In this document: positions 25,186 to 34,407 of the stretch, one piece after another
How positions within the stretch are numbered: the first letter of the stretch is position 1
Layout: every line of letters starts with the position of its first letter
Origin: Nitratireductor sp.
Lineage (GTDB): Bacteria; Pseudomonadota; Alphaproteobacteria; Rhizobiales; Rhizobiaceae
Direction of reading: 5' to 3'
Assembly (NCBI GenBank): GCA_020637805.1
Contig: JACKJU010000014.1
Location: 1-64,000, forward strand
Length of the DNA stretch: 64,000 bases
Position numbers and translations under genes: made by a program
Notes under the pieces: generated by a model
What the model was told of the DNA's origin: nothing
What the model saw: only the letters and a program-made list of their open reading frames with translations
Database searches by the model: none

Positions 25186-25950
25186 TCAGGCAGTCCTGCC
25201 TTCCCACCAGATTATTCGGTTGACGAGGAAGACAACCCCCAGACGCATGAGCCAGGCGAACAGGCCAAGCAGAATGAGGGCGGCAAAGACAACAGCTGTT
25301 TGTGTGCGGGCGTTCGCCTGCAGCATGACGAAGCCCAGCCCACCTGCCGCACCCGCCCACTCGCCGACGACCGCCCCGATGGGCGCAACTGTCGCTGCGA
25401 TTTTCAGCCCCGATCCAAGCGAGGGAAGAGCGGCGGGAAGCCGGATCAGCACGAGTTCCTTCACCCTGCCCGCGCCCCAGCTTTTGGAAAGATCGAGATA
25501 GGTGGATGGCGTCGCGCGCAGACCGTCGTGAAAGGCAGATGCCACCGGAAAGAAGATGATCAGCGATGCCATGACGACTTTCGAGCCGAGGCCGAAGCCG
25601 AACCAGATCACCAGTAGCGGCGCGATGGCAAAGACTGGCAGCGTCTGCGTCAGCACGACGACGGGCATGACGTATCGCTCCGCCAGCCGGAAATGAGACA
25701 GAAGAAGAGCCACCGCAGCGCCTGCCGCAGAACCGGCAACGAATCCGAGTACGATTTCGCGGATGGTGATCCACGAATTTCTGGCAAGGTAGGAAAACTG
25801 GCTGGAGAAAACTTCAGCGACATCGGCAGGCGATGGAAACAGGAAGCGTGGCGGCTGGAAAAGGCTCACGCCAGCCTGCCATGCGCAAAGCAGCACGGCG
25901 GCAATCAATGCCCCGCGCACCGCCCTTGCTGCCCATGATCTGTCGTCCAT
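25186..25950 (-). CDS. thiX: ThiX-like ABC transporter permease
   Basis: The protein has 254 residues from the ATG at 25950; an apparent extension to 26214 would read through the TPP riboswitch and is rejected. Six membrane segments and the permease loop 'GLRATPSTYLDLSKSWGA' with 'LPAALPSLGSGLKIA' (EAA-type motif) mark a BPD-transport-system inner-membrane component. It would form the channel for the ThiY-bound pyrimidine. Spacing to thiY is 21 bases. Confidence 0.85.
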   Translation of the reverse strand: MDDRSWAARAVRGALIAAVLLCAWQAGVSLFQPPRFLFPSPADVAEVFSSQFSYLARNSWITIREIVLGFVAGSAAGAAVALLLSHFRLAERYVMPVVVLTQTLPVFAIAPLLVIWFGFGLGSKVVMASLIIFFPVASAFHDGLRATPSTYLDLSKSWGAGRVKELVLIRLPAALPSLGSGLKIAATVAPIGAVVGEWAGAAGGLGFVMLQANARTQTAVVFAALILLGLFAWLMRLGVVFLVNRIIWWEGRTA

Positions 25951-26054
25951 GTTCCGCTCGCCGTTCCTGATAGGAAATCGGCAGCGTGGCCCGGCGGGGA
26001 TTCCGGACGTCAAGCATGGCAAAGAGCAGAAGGATAAACGGCGTTGAGCCCGTC

Positions 26055-26175
26055 TCCATCCCTTCGCCGGCATTATCCGGATCAGGTTCCCGACCGGACC
26101 GGCATCTGCCGGTTTTCCGGTCAAGGGTTCGGCATTTGCCATCTCAGCCCGCTCTGGCAGGCACCCCTTGGAGTT
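26055..26175 (-). ncRNA. TPP (THI-element) riboswitch
   Basis: On the minus strand the order is GGGGTGCC, GCTGAGA, CCCTTGACC, a variable P3 arm, then GAACCTGATC and GGATAATGCCGGCGAAGGGA, the conserved core of the thiamine-pyrophosphate riboswitch. It lies about 105 bases upstream of thiX. Bound TPP would repress the salvage transporter, by masking the ribosome-binding site or by termination; I could not tell which. Confidence 0.95.
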
Positions 26176-26247
26176 TGGGCGATAGTATCCCTGGCAGCGG
26201 CTTGACGCAAGCACCCCAGCTCGGCGGGCAAACCGGAAGGAAGACCC

Positions 26248-28722
26248 TTACCGGTTTTTCCAGTCTGCTAGCGCCTTGTCGAAGACCTCCTTGCCGGACG
26301 AACCTTTTTCAAGTGCCAGCAATGCCCGGCGGCCCGAGACATACCTTATGGGAATGTCGATCCAGTCGGAGGATTCCATCAAGGTTTCGTTTGCCTGCTT
26401 CGCCTGTTCCAGATTGTTCAGGGCAATCAGGAAATAGCCATTGTCGATCTTGACCGGAACGCCAACCAGGCTCTGTCCACGTGCACTTTCATTGGCTTTC
26501 ATTACGAAACGCGAAACGTCATCAATGCCGCCGCCGGAAAACTCGGGCAAGACGGTGAAGTTGAGCTCGATGATGTGGCTTGCAGACAATGCTTGGTCCA
26601 CGTTCCGGCGGATGATGATTTCCAGGTTCAACCCGCGGCCGGGAACTTCAAGCGCTCCCTTGATCACCGGCTCGGGAGGCATCCCGTCTTCGGGCGAGCG
26701 CTCGTCGATGCTCCACGCCACGCGCGCTTCGTCACGGCTAGCACCGCCATCCCCGCCACCTTCCTCATAGAGATAGGCGGTCTGTCCCCCGGCGGGCAAA
26801 GCCTGCTGTGGTTCCTGCACTGCCTGATCTGCACTGTTCTGAGCATCTGTCGCAGTCGCCCCATCGGAAGCCGTGTCTTCCTGAACGGGAGGCTCCTCCG
26901 TGGTCGAATCCGGTTCCGCCAGTGGTTCTGGTTCCGCCGTTGCCGGATCGGGCTCCACCGTCACTGCCGATTGGCTGTCCTGCGGCTGTTCGCCGACCGT
27001 ATCGGCCCCCATCTCGCCGACGCTCTTTTCTTCCATGCCGGAAGACTGGCCATCGGGAATGGAAGTTTCAGGCTCCATTGGCGCCTCGGCATCCGGTGCC
27101 GGCGCATCTTCGCTGGAACCCAGGCGTTCGGTGTTCTTCCCGATTTCCTCGGAGGCGGTATCGGCTGGCGGTTCTGCAGGAGCGCTTTCTTGCTGCGCAG
27201 CTACTTCTTCGCCCTGCTTGCCCGTCAGGCCATTGACGATTTCGGTCAGCTTCTCGCGGTTCATCCAGCCTGCATAGGCTCCACCCCCGAGCAATGCCAG
27301 GAGCAAGATTCCGGCAAGGATCTTTCCCGCGCCGCCCTTCTTCTCCTGTTGCGGGAGAGGACGTCTGGCAGCCGGCGGGAAATCCTCCATTCCAGGACCG
27401 GAAGGCGGCACAGCAGGGCCGCCGTGCATCGGTCCTGGCGGCGGCATCTGGGGCTGAGGCGGTTGAGGAGTGTCAGCCTGCGGGAATGGCCGTGGGGTAG
27501 CTGGCGCACCAAAGGGAGCAGTTGCGGCCTGTCGCACCGGCGGTTCCTGCCTTGCAGGTTCCGGCATCGGCGGCGCGTCGAGAACAGGCTCCGGTACGTC
27601 GACGCCCGGCTCATCCCCGGTCCTTGAGGCGGCCGGGTTCAGCGCATCGTCGCGATCATGTGCAAGTTGGTCGAACGCATCGGCAAAGGCATCCGCCGTG
27701 TATTCCTCTTCTGCACCCGCACCGCCCTGAGGCACATTAATTTGAGGAGGCATACCGGCATCGGGCGATACCCTGGCCTCCCATCCTTCGGCACCGGCAT
27801 TGATTGCGTCTGCAAGTTCATCGAAAGCGTCATCTTCCGAATAGACCGGTGGCTCATACTCAACGCCGGATGGCTCCACTGGCTGATGATCCACCTGCGC
27901 CGAATATCCAGGCTCACTGGCAGGAGCCTGGGGCGGCTGATTTTCCCCAACTGGTCCCTTCAGCGGTTCGGCAGGCTGCGGTGGCATTTCCATGGAAGGA
28001 ACCGCCGGATCTTCGGCTGGAGCGAGCGGTTCATCCAGCACATCTGCCAAGCTCTCCGGTTCCCGGAGGGAGGAACTATTGCCCTCCTCCGGCAAGCCGC
28101 CGGTTTGGCCATGCGACGTCTCGGCAAATTTCGGTTCCTCGGGAAGCATCCATTCGGATTCAATCGATTCCGGAGGCTCCGGCTCCTCGACAGGCCGAGC
28201 GGATTCTTGTGCCGCTTCAACTGGCCCCGCAGTTGTGGAAGCAGCCGTCACTGGCGGAGCCGGTGGCTCCGGCGGCGCCGGCGGGACTTCACTTGCTGTT
28301 CTCCGCTGCGGCTCCGCTGGAGCAGGCGGCAGGGGAACCCCGGCATCCTGCGGCGATGCGCGAGGTGGCGCTGGCGGCTCGGCCGCGGGCGGCGGCGGCG
28401 CTGGTACCGGCTCTGGCTCCGGCTGTACTGGAGCTTCCGGCACCACTGGTTTTTCCGCAGGTGCAGACGGGGCTGGAGTAACTGCAGGATCGGGAATCGA
28501 AAGCGCATCGGCCGCTGCCTGTTCCGCCTCGACCTCCGCGATTGCCGCTTCCAGCATCTGCAATTGGCGGTCGATGGCCGCCTGAGACGGGGCTGGTGTC
28601 ATCCCCCGCAACTGGCGTTCGATCGCTGACCGCGCCTTGCCGTAGATGTTGACACGCGAGGAAGCGTTATTCTCCTGCAGGCCTGCGATGGCCTTGTTCA
28701 GGATTGAAGCATAATCCGCCAT
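26248..28722 (-). CDS. Large Pro/Glu-rich single-pass membrane protein next to purA
   Basis: The protein has 824 residues. Residues 1-70 are helical ('MADYASILNKAIAGLQENN'), then ~350 residues are dominated by Pro, Glu and Ala (low complexity). One membrane helix follows ('ILAGILLLALLGGGAYAGWM'), then an acidic stretch and a folded C-terminal domain of about 180 residues ('VPGRGLNLEIIIRRN', 'SHIIELNFTVLPEFSGGGIDDV'). The C-terminal domain is predicted to be periplasmic. Orthologues next to purA are usual in the order, but function is unknown. The long disordered tether suggests reaching through the envelope or a scaffold role. Confidence 0.7.
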   Translation of the reverse strand: MADYASILNKAIAGLQENNASSRVNIYGKARSAIERQLRGMTPAPSQAAIDRQLQMLEAAIAEVEAEQAAADALSIPDPAVTPAPSAPAEKPVVPEAPVQPEPEPVPAPPPPAAEPPAPPRASPQDAGVPLPPAPAEPQRRTASEVPPAPPEPPAPPVTAASTTAGPVEAAQESARPVEEPEPPESIESEWMLPEEPKFAETSHGQTGGLPEEGNSSSLREPESLADVLDEPLAPAEDPAVPSMEMPPQPAEPLKGPVGENQPPQAPASEPGYSAQVDHQPVEPSGVEYEPPVYSEDDAFDELADAINAGAEGWEARVSPDAGMPPQINVPQGGAGAEEEYTADAFADAFDQLAHDRDDALNPAASRTGDEPGVDVPEPVLDAPPMPEPARQEPPVRQAATAPFGAPATPRPFPQADTPQPPQPQMPPPGPMHGGPAVPPSGPGMEDFPPAARRPLPQQEKKGGAGKILAGILLLALLGGGAYAGWMNREKLTEIVNGLTGKQGEEVAAQQESAPAEPPADTASEEIGKNTERLGSSEDAPAPDAEAPMEPETSIPDGQSSGMEEKSVGEMGADTVGEQPQDSQSAVTVEPDPATAEPEPLAEPDSTTEEPPVQEDTASDGATATDAQNSADQAVQEPQQALPAGGQTAYLYEEGGGDGGASRDEARVAWSIDERSPEDGMPPEPVIKGALEVPGRGLNLEIIIRRNVDQALSASHIIELNFTVLPEFSGGGIDDVSRFVMKANESARGQSLVGVPVKIDNGYFLIALNNLEQAKQANETLMESSDWIDIPIRYVSGRRALLALEKGSSGKEVFDKALADWKNR

Positions 28723-28799
28723 TTACTCTGGTTCCGCATCCCTCAATGAACGTCCGCAACAAACTCAAATTGCGAACGTTGTAAATCTACAGTCTTGTT

Positions 28800-30095
28800 T
28801 TAGTCCTGAAAGGGATCATGAACAAGTATGGTGTCATCCCGTTCAGGGCTTGTGGAAAGTAACGCGACAGGTGCCCCTATCAGTTCCTCAACATGCCGAA
28901 CATATTTCACGGCCTGTGCGGGCAGGTCTGCCCATTTTCTTGCGCCAACGGTGGAATCCTTCCATCCTTCGAGCGTCTCGTAGACCGGTTTCACCCTTGT
29001 CTGCGCGCCCTGAGAGGCCGGCAAGTAATCGATTCGCTCGCCGTCGAGTTCGTATCCGACACAGATGCGGATCTCGTCGAGCCCGTCCAGCACATCGAGC
29101 TTCGTCAGCGCAATGCCGGTAATTCCGTTGGTGGCGACAGCCTGGCGAACCAGCACCGCATCGAACCAGCCGCACCGGCGCTTTCGCCCCGTCACGGTGC
29201 CAAACTCATGCCCCCGTTCACCCAGAAACTGGCCTACCTCGTTGTCCTGTTCCGTGGGGAAAGGCCCCTCGCCTACCCGCGTGGTATAGGCCTTGGTGAT
29301 GCCGAGCACATAACCGACCTGGCCTGGACCCATGCCCGTGCCTGCGGCAGCCTGGCCTGCAACGGTGTTTGACGAGGTGACAAAGGGATAGGTGCCGTGA
29401 TCAATGTCCAGCAGCGTTCCCTGCGCGCCCTCGAAGAGGATGCGCTTGCCTTCACGGCGCGCGGTATCCAGAAGTTTCCATACGGGTTCGATGAACGGTG
29501 TCACCCTGTCTGCAACCTGGCGCAATTCCTCCATGATGGAGGCATGGGATACTTCTTCCACGCCAAGACCTCTGCGCAACGCGTTGTGATGCGTGAGGAT
29601 GCGCTCGACCTTCGGCCCTAGTGTGCTCATGTTCGTTAGGTCGAGCATGCGGATGGCACGCCGTCCTACCTTGTCCTCGTATGCTGGACCGATACCACGC
29701 CGCGTCGTGCCGATCTTTGTGCCCTTGGCTGCCGCATCCTCGCGCAGCCCATCGAGTTCGCGGTGCAGCGACAGGATCAGCGTGGCATTCTCGGCAATGC
29801 GCAGGTTTTCAGGCGTCACTTCAACGCCCTGGCTTCCCAGCCGGTCGATTTCGGCAACCAGTGCATGCGGGTCGATCACGACGCCGTTTCCGATCACGGC
29901 AAGCTTGCCCTTGCGCACCACGCCCGAGGGAAGCAATGAGAGCTTGTAGCTGACACCGTCGATAACAAGGGTATGACCGGCATTGTGACCGCCCTGAAAG
30001 CGGGCGACGATATCGGCCCTTTCCGACAGCCAGTCGACAATCTTGCCCTTGCCTTCGTCACCCCACTGGGAGCCGACAACTACCACATTTCCCAT
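28800..30095 (-). CDS. purA: Adenylosuccinate synthetase PurA
   Basis: The protein has 431 residues, normal for the family, beginning 'MGNVVVVGSQWGDEGKGK' (the GTP/IMP-binding signature with catalytic Asp); 38 extra residues of open frame upstream are not part of it. 'QGTLLDIDHGTYPFVTSSN' is the second PurA hallmark. It couples IMP and aspartate with GTP hydrolysis in the first committed step to AMP. Its stop lies 77 bases from the start of the Pro/Glu-rich gene, so the two may be cotranscribed. Confidence 0.97.
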   Translation of the reverse strand: MGNVVVVGSQWGDEGKGKIVDWLSERADIVARFQGGHNAGHTLVIDGVSYKLSLLPSGVVRKGKLAVIGNGVVIDPHALVAEIDRLGSQGVEVTPENLRIAENATLILSLHRELDGLREDAAAKGTKIGTTRRGIGPAYEDKVGRRAIRMLDLTNMSTLGPKVERILTHHNALRRGLGVEEVSHASIMEELRQVADRVTPFIEPVWKLLDTARREGKRILFEGAQGTLLDIDHGTYPFVTSSNTVAGQAAAGTGMGPGQVGYVLGITKAYTTRVGEGPFPTEQDNEVGQFLGERGHEFGTVTGRKRRCGWFDAVLVRQAVATNGITGIALTKLDVLDGLDEIRICVGYELDGERIDYLPASQGAQTRVKPVYETLEGWKDSTVGARKWADLPAQAVKYVRHVEELIGAPVALLSTSPERDDTILVHDPFQD

Positions 30096-30346
30096 TTCAA
30101 TCTGCTCCCGTACCGAGCGCCTCGCGCTCACGATTCGCGTCATGCCTCTTTCGCGAAGCATGCAGGTTCTGGCAAATCGGGGAAAGATGCGGATGAAGTT
30201 GACGCGCAAGGCGCACTGCCGGTCCGCAACCCGGTTTGCGGTTGTTATTAGTCCGAAAAGCAGGCATCAATCAAGCCCGACACATGCGCGCGCCTTCATT
30301 GCACGGACGGGCATCCAATTCTTCCTTAGACTCAGGGAAATTCCAG

Positions 30347-31249
30347 ATGGCAATCATTCGATGGTTGTGGAGCCAACCCTATCTGCTTTTGATCCTCACA
30401 ACTGCAATGTGGGGCGGGAACGCGGTTGCCGGCAAGATGGCCGTTGGTCACATTTCTCCATTCCTCCTCACGCTTTCGCGCTGGGGTTTTGCCATGCTGA
30501 TCATATGGCCGCTTGCCTGGCCGCATGTCCGGCGCGAATGGCCCAAAATCCGCCCTGCACTGCCGATCATGCTGGCGCTCGGCGCCTGCGGCTTCGCGCT
30601 CTTCAACAACCTTCTCTATGTCTCGCTTCAATACACGAGCGCAATTAACGTCACGATCCTTCAGGCTTCCATGCCGCTGCTCGTGTTTGTCCTGAATTTC
30701 TTCTTCTTCCAGATCCGAAGCTCGGCAGTGCAGATCGGCGGCCTGATGCTGACCATTGTCGGTGTTCTGGCCATTGCCTCGCGCGGCAGCCTGGCCAATC
30801 TGATTGCGCTGGATTTCAACATTGGCGACCTCATCAACCTGGGCGCGGTCGTCCTGTACGGGTTCTACACGGTTTTCCTTCGCAAGAAGCCCGAACTGCA
30901 CTGGCTTTCCAACATCGCCATCATGGGAATTGCCGGCCTTGCCATGTCGCTCCCATTTGCCTTCTATGACGTGGTCAACGGCTCCGCGATCTTCCCCGAT
31001 GCCACTGGCTGGGGCATCATTGCCTACACGGCAATCGGCCCCTCCATCCTCTCCCAGGTTTTCTGGATTCGCGGAATGGAACTCGTAGGCTCCAACCGGG
31101 GCGGCATCTTCTACAACATGATCCCGGTATTCGGCACACTGCTAGCCATCGTGATACTGGGCGAGAAGTTCCTGCCCTACCATGCCGCCGGCTTCGTCCT
31201 TGTCATGGGCGGCGTGTGGATCGCCCAGAGGGCGGGCCGCAAATTATGA
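30347..31249 (+). CDS. EamA/DMT-family inner-membrane transporter
   Basis: The protein has 300 residues from the ATG at 30347, with ten membrane segments in two EamA repeats ('TTAMWGGNAVAGKMAVGHISPFLLT', 'AIGPSILSQVFWIRGMELVGSNRGGIFYNMIPV' in part). These carriers move amino acids or other small metabolites; the substrate is not readable. It stands alone, divergent from purA and convergent with serA. Confidence 0.85.
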   Translation: MAIIRWLWSQPYLLLILTTAMWGGNAVAGKMAVGHISPFLLTLSRWGFAMLIIWPLAWPHVRREWPKIRPALPIMLALGACGFALFNNLLYVSLQYTSAINVTILQASMPLLVFVLNFFFFQIRSSAVQIGGLMLTIVGVLAIASRGSLANLIALDFNIGDLINLGAVVLYGFYTVFLRKKPELHWLSNIAIMGIAGLAMSLPFAFYDVVNGSAIFPDATGWGIIAYTAIGPSILSQVFWIRGMELVGSNRGGIFYNMIPVFGTLLAIVILGEKFLPYHAAGFVLVMGGVWIAQRAGRKL

Positions 31250-31281
31250 TTCCCCTCACCGAATGAATGGGCAGAAGCCAA

Positions 31282-31307
31282 AAGACCCGGCACGTGGCCG
31301 GGTCTTC
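31282..31307 (-). terminator. Bidirectional-type terminator between the EamA gene and serA
   Basis: AAGACCCGGC pairs with GCCGGGTCTT around ACGTG. T residues follow on the minus strand, so it best serves serA, but it may also stop the convergent EamA transcript. Confidence 0.8.
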
Positions 31308-31338
31308 ATTCTAGCTATCATGGGCGTATGGCGATCGC

Positions 31339-32934
31339 TCAGATCTCGAATTCCAGAGCCTTCGCGCGCTTGAATTTGCCGCTCGCGAGCAGTTTGGAGA
31401 TCAGCGAGTCCGGCGCCAGTTCGTCCACGTACAACAGTGCGATGGCATCGCCGCGCTGCTTGTCGCGGCCAAGGCTGAAGTTGGCAATGTTCACCCCGGC
31501 TTCACCGAACATCGAGCCCAGTGTACCGATGACGCCCGGCACGTCCTCATTGGTGGTGTAGACCATGTACCGGCCGATATCGGCATCGAGGTTGATGCCC
31601 TTGATCTGGATGAAGCGCGGCTTGCCGTCCGAGAACACGGTACCAGCAACCGAACGTTCGTGCTGTTCGGTTTCGATCTTCACCTTGATGTAGCTGTCGT
31701 AGACGCCGGATTTGTCCTGCGTGGTCTCAGATATCTGGATGCCACGCTCCTTGGCCATCACGGGCGCGGAAACCATGTTCACGCCAGAAACCACGCTGCG
31801 GATAAGTCCGGCAATCACGGCGCTGGTCAGCGCCTTGGTGTTCATGCCTGCCACGCGTCCATCATAGATGATCTCGACCTTCTTGATGGGATCTTCGGTG
31901 ACCTGGCCCGCAAAGGCTCCAAGGTGTTCGGCAAGCTTGACGAACGGCGTGAGGATCGGCGCTTCCTCGGCAGAAATCGAGGGCATGTTGAGCGCGTTCG
32001 ATACCGCGCCCTTCATCAGGTACTCGCTCATCTGTTCGGCAACCTGCAGTGCGACATTTTCTTGCGCCTCGGAAGTGGCTGCGCCCAGATGCGGAGTGCA
32101 AACGACGTTGTCGCCCAGGCCGAAGAGCACGTTGTCCTTTGCCGGCTCCTCCGAGAACACGTCGAAGGCTGCACCCGCAACCTTGCCCGCCTTTATGGCA
32201 TCGGCCAGCGCTTCCTCGTCGACGAGGCCACCGCGCGCGCAGTTGATGATGCGCACGCCGTTCTTCATCTTTGCGATGGCTTCTCGCGAAAGTATATTGC
32301 GCGTCTTGTCGGTCAGCGGAACATGCAGGGTGATGAAATCGGCGCGTGTCAGGAGTTCATCAAGTTCGACCTTCTCGACACCCATCTTGTCTGCCTTTTC
32401 GTGGCTGAGGAACGGGTCATAGGCAACAACCTTCATGCGAAGCCCGCGGGCACGGTCGCAGACAATCCCACCGATATTGCCGGCACCGATCACGCCAAGC
32501 GTCTTGTTGGTCAACTCGACACCCATGAACTTGGATTTTTCCCATTTGCCGGCCTTGGTCGAGGCATCGGCCGCAGGGATCTGGCGTGCACAGGCGAGCA
32601 TCAGCGAAATGGCATGTTCGGCAGTGGTGATCGAGTTGCCGAAGGGCGTGTTCATCACGATGATGCCCTTGCGTGAGGCTGCCGGTATGTCGACGTTGTC
32701 GACACCGATGCCTGCGCGGCCGATCACCTTCAGGTTGGTGGCCGCCTCGATGACCTTTTCGGTCACCTTGGTAGCGGAACGGATTGCAAGTCCGTCATAT
32801 TGCCCGATGATTTCAAGGAGCTTGTCCTTGTCCTTGCCGACATCGGGCAGATAGTCGACTTCAACGCCGTAGTTCTTGAAAATGTCTACTGCAGTTGGCG
32901 AAAGCTTGTCGGATACGAGTACACGCGGTGCCAT
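31339..32934 (-). CDS. serA: D-3-phosphoglycerate dehydrogenase SerA
   Basis: The protein has 531 residues, the long (type I) form: a catalytic domain with NAD-binding 'LGVIGAGNIGGIV', catalytic R in 'RIINCARGGLVDE', and the late 'CTPHLGAATSEAQENV' histidine; then an allosteric substrate-binding domain and a C-terminal ACT domain ('YTTNEDVPGVIGTLGSMFGEAGVNIANFSLGRD' in part), which normally binds serine for feedback inhibition. It opens serine synthesis and is cotranscribed with serC 60 bases upstream. Confidence 0.97.
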   Translation of the reverse strand: MAPRVLVSDKLSPTAVDIFKNYGVEVDYLPDVGKDKDKLLEIIGQYDGLAIRSATKVTEKVIEAATNLKVIGRAGIGVDNVDIPAASRKGIIVMNTPFGNSITTAEHAISLMLACARQIPAADASTKAGKWEKSKFMGVELTNKTLGVIGAGNIGGIVCDRARGLRMKVVAYDPFLSHEKADKMGVEKVELDELLTRADFITLHVPLTDKTRNILSREAIAKMKNGVRIINCARGGLVDEEALADAIKAGKVAGAAFDVFSEEPAKDNVLFGLGDNVVCTPHLGAATSEAQENVALQVAEQMSEYLMKGAVSNALNMPSISAEEAPILTPFVKLAEHLGAFAGQVTEDPIKKVEIIYDGRVAGMNTKALTSAVIAGLIRSVVSGVNMVSAPVMAKERGIQISETTQDKSGVYDSYIKVKIETEQHERSVAGTVFSDGKPRFIQIKGINLDADIGRYMVYTTNEDVPGVIGTLGSMFGEAGVNIANFSLGRDKQRGDAIALLYVDELAPDSLISKLLASGKFKRAKALEFEI

Positions 32935-32994
32935 GATCGTGGCCTCCTTTGCGGGTGCGGAATTTGCGGAATGAGTGATGAAGTAGCGCGGCCG

Positions 32995-34170
32995 TCAGGC
33001 AGCCGCGCGCGTCTCGCGAAGGGTCTGCTCGAAGGCCCAACCAAGCCAGGGCAGAAGCGCCTCGACATCGGTGCGCTCGACCGTTGCACCGGTCCATATG
33101 CGAAGGCCCGCAGGCGCATCGCGATATGCCCCGATGTCATAGGCAACGCCTTCCTTGTCGAGCTTGGAAACAAGCGACTTGGCAAAGGCGGCCTGCTCTT
33201 CAGCAGGCATTGCCGCAACCCTCTCATCGGAGATCACCAGGCAGACGGAGGTGTTGGAACGCGTCTCCGGCACCTTAGCCAGGAAGTCGATCCAGTCATT
33301 GTCGGCAACATATTTGTCGATTGCCACAAAGTTGTCGTTGGCGCGGCCGATCAGAGCCTTCAGCCCGCCCAGCGACTTTGCCCAGAAAAGCGCATCGAGA
33401 TAGTCCTCAACACATAGCATGGAAGGCGTATTGATCGTTTCGCCCTTGAAGATGCCCTCGATCAGCTTACCGCCCTTGGTCATGCGGAAGATCTTCGGCA
33501 GTGGCCATGCCGGGGAATAACTCTCTAGCCGTTCGACTGCCCGCGGGCTCAGGATTATGACACCATGACCGCCCTCGCCGCCCAGAACCTTCTGCCAGGA
33601 GAAGGTGACGACATCGAGCTTGGCATAGTCGAGTTCCTGGGCGAACGCGGCCGAAGTGGCATCGCAGATCGTCAGGCCGGCACGGTCTGCGGGGATGAAA
33701 TCCGCATTGGGAACGCGAACCCCGGAAGTGGTTCCGTTCCAGGTGAAGACCACATCGCGGTCGAAATCCACCTGCGCAAGATCCGGAAGGTCGCCATAGG
33801 CTGCCTCGAACTTGCGTACATCCGTCAGTTTGAGTTGCTTGACGACATCGGTCACCCAGCCGGAGCCGAAGCTCTCCCAGGCAAGCATGTCGACACCGCG
33901 CTCTCCGAGCAGGGACCACAGCGCCATTTCCACGGCACCGGTGTCGGAGGCAGGCACGATGCCGATGCGATAGTCGGCAGGCACCTGCAGGATTTCACGG
34001 GTAAGGTCGATGGCCTCGGCAAGCTTTGATTTGCCGATCTTGGCACGATGCGACCGGCCAAGGGCAGCATCGTTCAACGCTTCAAGCGACCAGCCGGGGC
34101 GCTTGGTGCAGGGACCAGAAGAAAAGCGGGGATTGGCCGGGCGCACTGCCGGCTTGGAGATATCAGTCAT
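32995..34170 (-). CDS. serC: Phosphoserine aminotransferase SerC
   Basis: The protein has 391 residues. It is the alphaproteobacterial SerC form: 'NPRFSSGPCTKRPGW' opening, PLP lysine in 'VVTFSWQKVLGGEGG', and 'GRANDNFVAIDKYV'. It transaminates 3-phosphohydroxypyruvate with glutamate to phosphoserine. It is the first gene of serC-serA. The leader upstream carries two hairpins, and the ribosome-binding site AAAGGA sits in the second (see separate entry). Confidence 0.97.
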   Translation of the reverse strand: MTDISKPAVRPANPRFSSGPCTKRPGWSLEALNDAALGRSHRAKIGKSKLAEAIDLTREILQVPADYRIGIVPASDTGAVEMALWSLLGERGVDMLAWESFGSGWVTDVVKQLKLTDVRKFEAAYGDLPDLAQVDFDRDVVFTWNGTTSGVRVPNADFIPADRAGLTICDATSAAFAQELDYAKLDVVTFSWQKVLGGEGGHGVIILSPRAVERLESYSPAWPLPKIFRMTKGGKLIEGIFKGETINTPSMLCVEDYLDALFWAKSLGGLKALIGRANDNFVAIDKYVADNDWIDFLAKVPETRSNTSVCLVISDERVAAMPAEEQAAFAKSLVSKLDKEGVAYDIGAYRDAPAGLRIWTGATVERTDVEALLPWLGWAFEQTLRETRAAA

Positions 34171-34215
34171 GTCAATTCTATCCTTTCAGATAGCTCGCCT
34201 CTCGTTGGGGAGAGG
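34171..34215 (-). ncRNA. Structured serC leader (candidate serC RNA motif)
   Basis: Two hairpins lie directly before serC on the minus strand: CCTCTC/GAGAGG (34198-34215) and CTATC-TGAAAG-GATAG (34178-34193). The second holds the ribosome-binding site AAAGGA in its loop and stem. A conserved 'serC RNA motif' upstream of serC in alphaproteobacteria has been described; this leader fits its place and general form, but I have not verified the consensus. Confidence 0.5.
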
Positions 34216-34228
34216 TGGCCCACTGGCG

Positions 34229-34257
34229 GAAATAGAAAAGCCGATGTCGCAAGTCAA
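34229..34257 (-). promoter_or_regulatory. serC promoter
   Basis: On the minus strand -35 TTGACT (34257-34252) and -10 TATTTC (34234-34229) are separated by 17 bases. Transcription would start near 34222 and give a leader of about 50 bases that contains both hairpins. Confidence 0.6.
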
Positions 34258-34353
34258 GCGAAACTTTCGCGGCCCACAAACTTGTCTTGGGATGTGCTGA
34301 ATTTGCGGCAGTTCGGAAACCGCTTTGGCGCCGGCGAGCTATCGCCAAACGCA

Positions 34354-34379
34354 AAACGGCGAAGCCCAAGGCCTCGCCG
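34354..34379 (-). terminator. Intrinsic terminator of the outer-membrane protein gene at 34408
   Basis: On the minus strand CGGCGAGGCC pairs with GGCTTCGCCG (one G-T pair) around TTG and is followed by TTTTGCGTTT, 30 bases past the stop. Confidence 0.75.
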
Positions 34380-34407
34380 CAATTGGTCAAATCGGAAAAT
34401 GGGAAAC

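Noticed and set aside
25951..26214. Upstream extension of thiX by 88 residues
   Set aside because: The extension would translate through the TPP riboswitch; the family start is at 25950.
26575..27627. 350-codon plus-strand frame
   Set aside because: Antisense to the Pro/Glu-rich protein; its composition mirrors the low-complexity repeats of that gene.
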